NCBI GenBank assembly: GCA_039030075.1
Contig: JBCCEW010000037.1
Location: 1-45,428 of the forward strand
From: Myxococcota bacterium
Lineage (GTDB): Bacteria > Myxococcota_A > UBA9160 > SMWR01
Direction of reading: 5' to 3'
DNA: 45,428 nucleotides
The notes under the pieces were generated by a model. It saw only the letters and a program-made list of their open reading frames with translations, was not told where the DNA came from and did not search any database. The stretch's first letter is position 1, and each line of letters starts with the position of its first letter. Below are positions 39,659 to 45,428 of the stretch, piece after piece. A program made the position numbers and the translations under genes.

Positions 39659-41254
39659 ATGATCCGCGTTCCCGTTTGCATCATCGGTTGCGGCCCGATC
39701 GGGTTGACGGGAGCGCTGCTGCTCTCGCGCTTCGGCATCCGGACGCTGCTGCTCGAGCGCCGGGGGGCGCTCAACACCCATCCGCGCTCGCGCTTCGTCG
39801 ACACGAACACGATGGAGCTGCTGCGCGAGCTCGGCGTCGAGAAGGAGGTCGAGGCGACGGGCCTCGGGCCCGACTGGACCGAGGTCGACCGCTGGGCGTT
39901 CACGCTCGCCGACCGAGAATACGCCCGGATCCCGAGCCCGACCTTCCACAGCGTTCCGCGTTCGACGAGCCCGTGCCTGCCCGTCATGACGGCCCAGGAC
40001 CACGTGGAAGCCGCTCTGATCGCGAAGGTCCGCGCCGACCCGAACATCGACCTGCGATTCCACACCGAAGCACGCGACCTGGAGCAGATGGCGGACGAGA
40101 CGCGGCTGCGAATCCATCAGCACGAGACCGGCGAAGAAGAGGAGGTCGTTGCGGACTACACGATCGGAGCCGACGGGCCCTCGACGTCGACGCGGGCGGT
40201 GATCGGCAGTGCGCTCGAGAGCGACCCGATGGCGATCCACTCCCAGGACGTCATCTTCGACGCCGATCTCTCGAAGTACGTGGGGGATCGCAAGGGCGCG
40301 CTCCTCTACGCGACGCCACGGCCCGGCATCGCCGTGATCTTCCAGCCCCTCGACGGCGTGCGGCGCTGGCGTTGCCAGGTGAACATTCCGACGCCGGAGT
40401 TGCTCTCCGAGGCCGAGACGATCGAGCGGATCAAGGAGGCATTGGGCACCACCGACGACGTCCCGATCCAGATTACGAGCCTCTCGCTCTGGCAGCCGAC
40501 GCCCGGGTGCACCTCGCATTTCTCGAAGGGGCGCATCTTCATCGCGGGAGACGCGGCGCATGTGGCCGTCCCGACCGGTGGGCTGGGAAACAACACCGGC
40601 TTCGCGGGGATCCGGAACCTCGCCTGGAAGCTCGCCTTCGTCCTGCGCGGCATCTCGCCGGCGAGCCTGCTCGAGAGCTACCAGGAGGAGCACAAGCCCT
40701 TGGCCCTGTCGCGGATCGACGTGGGCGTGACGATCACCCGCGCCATGATCCCGATGATGTTCAAGGCGACGGGTGGCGAGGATGTTCGCGAAGACGTCCA
40801 CGCGACGCGCTACTACGGCAACTACGACGGCGCGCTCCTCGGCTTCGAGCTGAAGTCGGATTGGATCGCGACGGAAGCCGCGCCTCCGCCGACCGTGGAA
40901 GACCCGATCACGGATTTCGTTCCGGTCGTCCGTGCCGGGCGCCGTGCACCGCACGTCTGGGTGGACGCAGCCGAGTCGACGTCGCTGCTCGACCGCTTCG
41001 GTGCGGGCTACGTGCTCGTCCTCGGCGCTCGGGTCGACGCGAAGCCCTGGGCCGATTGCGTCGAGGCGCTCGCCCGAACCGAGCTGCCCCTCTCGATCGA
41101 GATCCTTCCCGAGATGCCGAAGGAAGCGCCCTACGCCAATGACGTCCTCGTGCTCGTGCGGCCCGACGGCATCATCGCCGACCACTGGGGGGATGGCGCA
41201 GTCGCCGAGGCCCAACGACTCGCCCGTCTGTCCGAGCGCCTGCCGCTGGGGTAG
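39659..41254 (+). CDS. FAD-dependent aromatic monooxygenase
   Basis: This 531-residue flavin hydroxylase has VCIIGCGPIGLTGALLLSRFG for FAD binding, IGADGPSTSTRAVIG (DG motif) and RIFIAGDAAHVAVPTGGLGNNTGFAG (GD motif). A C-terminal thioredoxin-like domain follows (from about 430). It is the same enzyme class as the gene at 14366, to which it is probably a distant paralogue. It ends 3 bases before the stop of the convergent pyrC. It would hydroxylate an aromatic substrate in the SDR-GST operon's pathway. Confidence 0.9.
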   Translation: MIRVPVCIIGCGPIGLTGALLLSRFGIRTLLLERRGALNTHPRSRFVDTNTMELLRELGVEKEVEATGLGPDWTEVDRWAFTLADREYARIPSPTFHSVPRSTSPCLPVMTAQDHVEAALIAKVRADPNIDLRFHTEARDLEQMADETRLRIHQHETGEEEEVVADYTIGADGPSTSTRAVIGSALESDPMAIHSQDVIFDADLSKYVGDRKGALLYATPRPGIAVIFQPLDGVRRWRCQVNIPTPELLSEAETIERIKEALGTTDDVPIQITSLSLWQPTPGCTSHFSKGRIFIAGDAAHVAVPTGGLGNNTGFAGIRNLAWKLAFVLRGISPASLLESYQEEHKPLALSRIDVGVTITRAMIPMMFKATGGEDVREDVHATRYYGNYDGALLGFELKSDWIATEAAPPPTVEDPITDFVPVVRAGRRAPHVWVDAAESTSLLDRFGAGYVLVLGARVDAKPWADCVEALARTELPLSIEILPEMPKEAPYANDVLVLVRPDGIIADHWGDGAVAEAQRLARLSERLPLG

Positions 41255-41257
41255 GGG

Positions 41258-42301
41258 CTAGGCCACGCGGTAGCGGAGGGTCTCACCGCCCAGGAAGATC
41301 CGCAGGGCCGCCGCGCCCTCTCCGTCCCATTCGGGGGGCGACCAGGGCTCCGCGACGAGGCGCACGCGGCCCGGGTTCCGAGGCAACCCGTAGAAGTCGG
41401 CGCCGAAGTGGCTCGCGAAACCTTCGAGGCGGTCCAGGGCTCCCGCCGAGGCGAAGGCTTCGGCGTAGGCTTCGAGCGCGATGGGAGCGCTGTAAATCCC
41501 CGCGCAGCCGCAGTCCGACTCCTTCGCATGGCGGAGGTGCGGCGCGCTGTCGGTGCCGAGGAAGAAGCTCGGGTCGCCCGAGGTCGCGGCGGCGAGCAGC
41601 GCCTGGCGGTCGTGCTCCCGCTTCAAGACGGGCAGACAGTAGTGGTGCGGCCGCAGCCCCCCCGCGAACAGGGCGTTGCGGTTCAGGAGCAGGTGCTGGG
41701 GCGTGATCGTGGCCGCGACACGCGCGGGCGCAGCCCGCACGAACTTCGCCGCCTCGCGCGTCGTGATGTGTTCGAACACGACGCGCAGCGCCGGGTAGCG
41801 GTCGATCACCGTCGAGAGGGTCTCTTCGAGGTAGACGCGCTCCCGGTCGAAGACGTCGGTTTCGGGTGCGGTCGTCTCGCCGTGGACGAGGAGCGGTAGA
41901 CCCGACGCGGCCATGGCCTCGAGGACCGTTCCGAGCGCGACGAGGTCCGACACCCCCTCCGAAGAGTGGGTGGTCGCGCCCCGCGGATACACCTTCACCC
42001 CGGCGATGTGCGGCGACTTTGCGGCGGCCTCCACCTCGGACACCGGCGTCTCGTCGGTGAGGTAGAGGGTCATCAGTGGCTCGAAGGATGCGTCCGCAGG
42101 ACACGCGGCGAGGATCCGATCGCGGTAGGCGAGGGCGCGCTCGACGGTCGTGACGGCGGGCACCAGGTTGGGCATCACGATCGCACGCCCGAAGCGACGC
42201 GCGGTCGCGGGGACCACCCGCTCCAGGAGGTCGCCGTCCCGCAGGTGCAGGTGCCAGTCGTCGGGTCGGGTGATCTCGAGGGAGGTCGGGCTCTCGGGCA
42301 C
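41258..42301 (-). CDS. pyrC: Dihydroorotase, class II
   Basis: This 347-residue enzyme catalyses the reversible cyclisation of carbamoyl-aspartate to dihydroorotate in pyrimidine synthesis. All metal and catalytic features are visible: HLHLRDG (two His), the carboxylated Lys in GVKVYPRGATTH, LVHGE, FEHIT and the catalytic Asp in LGTDSAPH. Length and motifs are those of the homodimeric E. coli-type PyrC. It starts with GTG at 42301. No other pyrimidine gene is in the window. Confidence 0.95.
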   Translation of the reverse strand: MPESPTSLEITRPDDWHLHLRDGDLLERVVPATARRFGRAIVMPNLVPAVTTVERALAYRDRILAACPADASFEPLMTLYLTDETPVSEVEAAAKSPHIAGVKVYPRGATTHSSEGVSDLVALGTVLEAMAASGLPLLVHGETTAPETDVFDRERVYLEETLSTVIDRYPALRVVFEHITTREAAKFVRAAPARVAATITPQHLLLNRNALFAGGLRPHHYCLPVLKREHDRQALLAAATSGDPSFFLGTDSAPHLRHAKESDCGCAGIYSAPIALEAYAEAFASAGALDRLEGFASHFGADFYGLPRNPGRVRLVAEPWSPPEWDGEGAAALRIFLGGETLRYRVA

Positions 42302-42370
42302 GGTGCGGGTGGCTCCGGTTCCCCGCTCGAACGCGAGGCGCGGCGAGCATACCCGCGGCCCGCGGCGCCT

Positions 42371-45079
42371 TCATCCCGACCGGGTCGACCGTTGGTGCTC
42401 CCGCCGGCGACCCAGCAGCCTCGTCAGCGCGAAACCGGCGACAAGCAGCACCCCGGCGTCCGGCTCGGGCAGGGTTTCGAGTCGGATCGAAACCCCGCCG
42501 CGGTTGTCGAGGACCTGGTCTTCGACGAGCGAGAAGTGGACGCGCTGTGGCTGCGTCAGGGTGAACGCGACCTGCTTCGAGGAGGTCCCGTCGAACGCCT
42601 GCTGGGCGCTACTCGCGGAGACCGGGAGACCGGTACCGAAGCCCGGGTCCAGCTCCGGACGCACCGCATACGCCGTTCCCCAGAGTGCGGCCGGACCCGG
42701 CGACCAGCCCAGGAAGCGGGCATCCGCGTCTTCCGCGGCGCTCACCAGGGTCAATTGGTAGTCCCCGGCTTCGAGAAAGACGCAGAGACCGTGATCTTCG
42801 TCGGCGGGGCTGCCGAAGCGGGCGGCGTCGAGGTTCAACACCCGCGGTACGAGGGGAAGGGTGCAGCCCGCCGTGTTCGCGATCTCTTCGTCGTCGAGGG
42901 CGCGGCGATAGAACTTCACGTCGTCGATGAGACCGTGGAACGGACGCAAGAGGTTCGTCGAAGCCCCCTGGCGCCAGAGACCGATCGCCATGGGATCCGG
43001 GAACGGGCTGCCCGGCTGGAGCGGGCCGTCGTTGCCCATCGAGCTGATCGGATTCTCCCCCGAGAACACCCCGTCGACGTAGAGGCGTGCGCGCCGGTCC
43101 TCGAGATCGCGGACGAGAACGATGTGGTGGGGGGCCCCATCGGACAGATCCGCGGTCCCGTGCGGGGGTTCCGTTCGACCCACACCGACGGTGTCGGCGA
43201 AGAAGCCCGAGCCGAAGCCCTCGGGCCGCAGCCGCAGCGCCCAACGCGAGTAGTTGGCCCCTGCGCCGTTGAGCCCTCCCAGGTCGTAGAGGTTGACGAT
43301 CTCGCTGACGTCCCCGGGCTGCAGCGTGTCGGTCTGGAACCAGGCTTCGACCGAGAACGAGGCTTCGGGGTAGAGCTCGTAGTTGGGTAAGGCGCCACCG
43401 AAGTAGCTCGGCACCTCGATCCACTGGTCGGCCGCGGCGTCGAGGGAGAAGGCCTGGCCGCCCAGGAAGCTCGGCACGTAGGTCACGCCGTTGCGCGGCG
43501 TTCCGTGGCCGATGTCCCAGGAATCGTCGCCCGCGTCGTCGCCCTTCCAGCGACCGACGAGGCCGGTCTTGCTGACCGTGGGATCGGCGATCGGTGCGCA
43601 GAGGGCCCACACCTCGAGGCTCCAGAGCGGAGCGGTGTCGACCTGGGCGCGCGCGGTCCACCCGACGGGGGGGCCGCCGAGCACGTCGTCCTTCGGCCGG
43701 CTGATGCGCAGCGCGGCTTCGCCGGTCGAGAACCCGCGGACGATCGCGCTGCCGCCGATGGGCACCTTCCCGGACGGACAGTTCACGCTGAGGTCCTTGG
43801 GGGAAGCCGGGCTCTGTTCGCTCTCGACGCGAACCGGCTCGAGCATGATGGCGTCGGTGCAGATCGCCTCCACTTCGAGGCCCCACGCGCTGCTCGAGGT
43901 GGCGACCCCGTAGTCCTTCGCGCTGATGCCCATCGCGAGATCCAAGGAGCCGAGCGGCACGAACCAGCCGCTGCCGACGAGGGCCTGGCGCAGATCGGCG
44001 CCGATCGTACGGCCGCCGCCTCCCAGCGGGACCTTTCCGTTCGGGCAGTGGAACCCGTCGCCCTGCAGGGCGTCGATCGATTGGGGGAAGACCTGCGTGA
44101 GGTTCTCGTAGCCCGAGACCTCGCCACACAGAACGTCGACGCGCAGCTGCCAGCTCGCGCTCGTATCGACGATCTCGCGCGCGCCGCCGGTCCAGCTCGT
44201 GGTCGGCGGGCCTCCGGTCGGTCGCGTCTCGGTGATCGCGACGTCGCCGTCGGCGCCGATCGTGGCGGCGCCACCGCCGAGCGCGTGGGTGCCGGCGGGA
44301 CAGCTGGCGGTGAGGGTCTTCGTGCTGCTGCTGTCGGTCGCGCTGACCACGGTCACGGTCTCGTAGTTGCGGACCGACGCGGCCGGAACGTTGAAGCGAC
44401 GGATGCGAACGTGCTCGATCTGGGCACTGCCCGAGTCCTGAGTCGAGAGGTCGCCGAAGTGCACGGCGGTGGCGCTGCCGTTCGAGCGGAACTTGTCCCG
44501 GTCGAGGCTCGTGACCTCGGTGCCGTTGATTCGCAGCGATGCCCGGACTTCGTCGACGCGAACCTGATAGTCGACGAAACCTGCCGTGGTATCGAAGGCG
44601 TGGGTTCCCTGACCGGTGATCCCGCGCAGGAACACGCTGGCTTCGCCGAAGTAGGCGTCGAAGGCCTCGACGCCGTCGCGCACGCGCACCCCGAAGCCGG
44701 CTCCGAAGCTCCCCGTCGTCGAGGAGAGGATCTTCAGTCGGAGGTCGATCACGATCACGTCGGATTCGAAATCGAACTCGGGCGGCGTGATCGCGTAGTA
44801 CTGGGAATTCGCCGGGTCGCCGGTGGCGCCGCCCGTGTCGCCCTGGGTCAGCACGCCGCCGGCGACGCTGTAGTTCGCCTCGGACAATCCATCGCTCGGT
44901 GCCGGATCGAGGAGCGTGTGGGAGAACCCCTGGGCGCTCGGCAGGGTCCCGAGGGCCGGGTCGTAGTCGATCTGCCAGCTCTGGGCAGACGCGGCCGCGG
45001 TCAGCCCGAGCACGGCCACACCGATCCGTGCCACCCCGAGGATCACCGCCCGCTGCCACCGGAGTTGCCTACCCTGCAT
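42371..45079 (-). CDS. Secreted LamG-domain protein with PEP-CTERM-like tail
   Basis: This 902-residue surface protein starts with a signal peptide (hydrophobic core AVLGLTAAASAQ, cleavage near 33). Residues ~35-235 form a beta-rich domain (IDLRLKILSSTTGSFGAGFG). Three related modules of about 85 residues begin with CPAGTHALGGG (~260), CPNGKVPLGGG (~343) and CPSGKVPIGG (~431), each ending in a Trp-x-Leu-x-Val...Cys strand (LRVDVLC, LEVEAIC, LEVWALC), so each has a conserved Cys pair. A LamG/concanavalin-like domain covers ~505-720. The C-terminus LPEPDAGVLLVAGFALTRLL then RRR looks like a PEP-CTERM sorting signal. It is likely exported and processed in an exosortase-type system, or anchored. 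Confidence 0.85.
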   Translation of the reverse strand: MQGRQLRWQRAVILGVARIGVAVLGLTAAASAQSWQIDYDPALGTLPSAQGFSHTLLDPAPSDGLSEANYSVAGGVLTQGDTGGATGDPANSQYYAITPPEFDFESDVIVIDLRLKILSSTTGSFGAGFGVRVRDGVEAFDAYFGEASVFLRGITGQGTHAFDTTAGFVDYQVRVDEVRASLRINGTEVTSLDRDKFRSNGSATAVHFGDLSTQDSGSAQIEHVRIRRFNVPAASVRNYETVTVVSATDSSSTKTLTASCPAGTHALGGGAATIGADGDVAITETRPTGGPPTTSWTGGAREIVDTSASWQLRVDVLCGEVSGYENLTQVFPQSIDALQGDGFHCPNGKVPLGGGGRTIGADLRQALVGSGWFVPLGSLDLAMGISAKDYGVATSSSAWGLEVEAICTDAIMLEPVRVESEQSPASPKDLSVNCPSGKVPIGGSAIVRGFSTGEAALRISRPKDDVLGGPPVGWTARAQVDTAPLWSLEVWALCAPIADPTVSKTGLVGRWKGDDAGDDSWDIGHGTPRNGVTYVPSFLGGQAFSLDAAADQWIEVPSYFGGALPNYELYPEASFSVEAWFQTDTLQPGDVSEIVNLYDLGGLNGAGANYSRWALRLRPEGFGSGFFADTVGVGRTEPPHGTADLSDGAPHHIVLVRDLEDRRARLYVDGVFSGENPISSMGNDGPLQPGSPFPDPMAIGLWRQGASTNLLRPFHGLIDDVKFYRRALDDEEIANTAGCTLPLVPRVLNLDAARFGSPADEDHGLCVFLEAGDYQLTLVSAAEDADARFLGWSPGPAALWGTAYAVRPELDPGFGTGLPVSASSAQQAFDGTSSKQVAFTLTQPQRVHFSLVEDQVLDNRGGVSIRLETLPEPDAGVLLVAGFALTRLLGRRREHQRSTRSG

Positions 45080-45200
45080 GCGGGAACCGTAGGTGCGCGA
45101 CGGGGCCGCAGAATGCTCAGACGCCGCTCAATCGGTGCTCATCCACCGCCCCGAAGCGCGAGCGCCGCTCCCGAACCCTCGCTGGAGAGCTCTCTTCGAC

Positions 45201-45428
45201 ATGGTCGACGCCGCGCGAAGCTTCATCGGACGAGGGGAAGAACTCTCCGCCCTCGCCGGAGCCGTCGAGCGCCTCGCGCGGGACGGAATCGGGGGCCTCT
45301 GCCTGATCGAGGGAGATCCCGGGATCGGGAAGACACGCCTCGCCCGGGAGCTCGCCGAGAGCCCGGAGGCGAGCGCGCTCCGGGTGGCCTGGGGGCGGGG
45401 CTGGGAGGCGGGCCGCGCGCCTTCCTAC
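45201..45428 (+). CDS. ATPase-domain regulator, 5' end only
   Basis: The window ends after 76 codons. SFIGRGEELSALAGAVERLA is the start of an AAA/STAND-type module, and LIEGDPGIGKTRLARELAE contains the Walker A loop (GDPGIGKT). This N-terminus is typical of large LuxR-type or cyclase-linked ATPase regulators (the FxGRxxEL pattern). An in-frame GTG at 45135 could start the protein 22 residues earlier. The rest is outside the window. Confidence 0.8.
   Translation, partial: MVDAARSFIGRGEELSALAGAVERLARDGIGGLCLIEGDPGIGKTRLARELAESPEASALRVAWGRGWEAGRAPSY

Noticed and set aside
42609-45059. 816-codon minus-strand frame parallel to the LamG gene
   Set aside because: Same strand, other frame; Arg-rich, no domain, whereas the 902-residue frame has signal peptide, repeats and LamG.
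1-45428. tRNA, rRNA, CRISPR, insertion sequence or prophage
   Set aside because: I saw no cloverleaf, rRNA core sequence, regularly spaced direct repeats, transposase, integrase or terminal inverted repeats.

Overview
The window is 45.4 kb of GC-rich chromosomal-type DNA (roughly two thirds G+C by eye), densely packed with about 43 protein genes. I found no tRNA, rRNA, CRISPR array, insertion sequence or phage gene. The gene content (many flavin monooxygenases, SDRs, glutathione S-transferases, amidohydrolases, spinster-type MFS carriers, a P450, a tungsten-type aldehyde:ferredoxin oxidoreductase and a LamG/PEP-CTERM-like surface protein) suggests a free-living, probably environmental or marine bacterium of the broad deltaproteobacterial/Myxococcota-like group. 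That placement is inference only. The first ~150 bases are abnormally rich in G runs and may be unreliable contig-end sequence.

The main discovery is two genes that a standard gene caller would break at an in-frame TGA but that read as selenoproteins. (1) On the minus strand, 7256-6492 encodes a membrane-anchored redoxin in which TGA gives a U-P-Y-C redox motif in place of the family's C-P-Y-C. (2) On the plus strand, 28985-29524 encodes a UGSC-family selenoprotein with TGA in the U-G-S-C motif. In both, the TGA is followed by a stable hairpin with a GU-containing apical loop 18-20 nt downstream, the layout of a bacterial SECIS element.

Layout. 0.2-3.6 kb: a secreted DUF1330-like protein, an Rrf2 regulator with DoxX and small envelope genes, and a thioesterase. 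3.6-9.7 kb: a secreted PQQ-like propeller protein, a small membrane protein, and a minus-strand redox group (ScsB/DsbD-like reductase, then Sec-redoxin, then a secreted protein). 9.9-13.1 kb: zinc alcohol dehydrogenase, MFS carrier, SDR. 13.1-16.8 kb: a minus-strand operon of FAD monooxygenase, TVP38/DedA-like membrane protein and FMN reductase, behind a TetR gene with a clear palindromic operator. 16.8-22.3 kb: MarR, GST, DUF1993, a crotonase-family gene with an operator-overlapped promoter followed by its likely TetR repressor, a second thioesterase, a second small membrane protein and a TPR protein. 22.5-27.3 kb: a tandem tautomerase-like protein, a phytanoyl-CoA dioxygenase-like protein (possibly using an AUU start), a molybdopterin oxidoreductase and a D-2-hydroxyacid dehydrogenase.

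27.4-32.8 kb is a tight plus-strand operon: MarR, an uncharacterised partner protein, the UGSC selenoprotein, two amidohydrolases and an MFS carrier, with overlapping or nearly abutting genes. It is the best candidate for an undescribed catabolic or detoxification system. It is followed by an acetoacetate-decarboxylase-like protein, the AOR and a convergent MoaD-like sulfur carrier. 36-41.3 kb: P450 and TetR divergent from SDR-GST-FAD monooxygenase, with an operator between them. 41.3-45.4 kb: dihydroorotase pyrC, a 902-residue LamG/PEP-CTERM-like protein and the start of an ATPase-domain protein cut by the window end.
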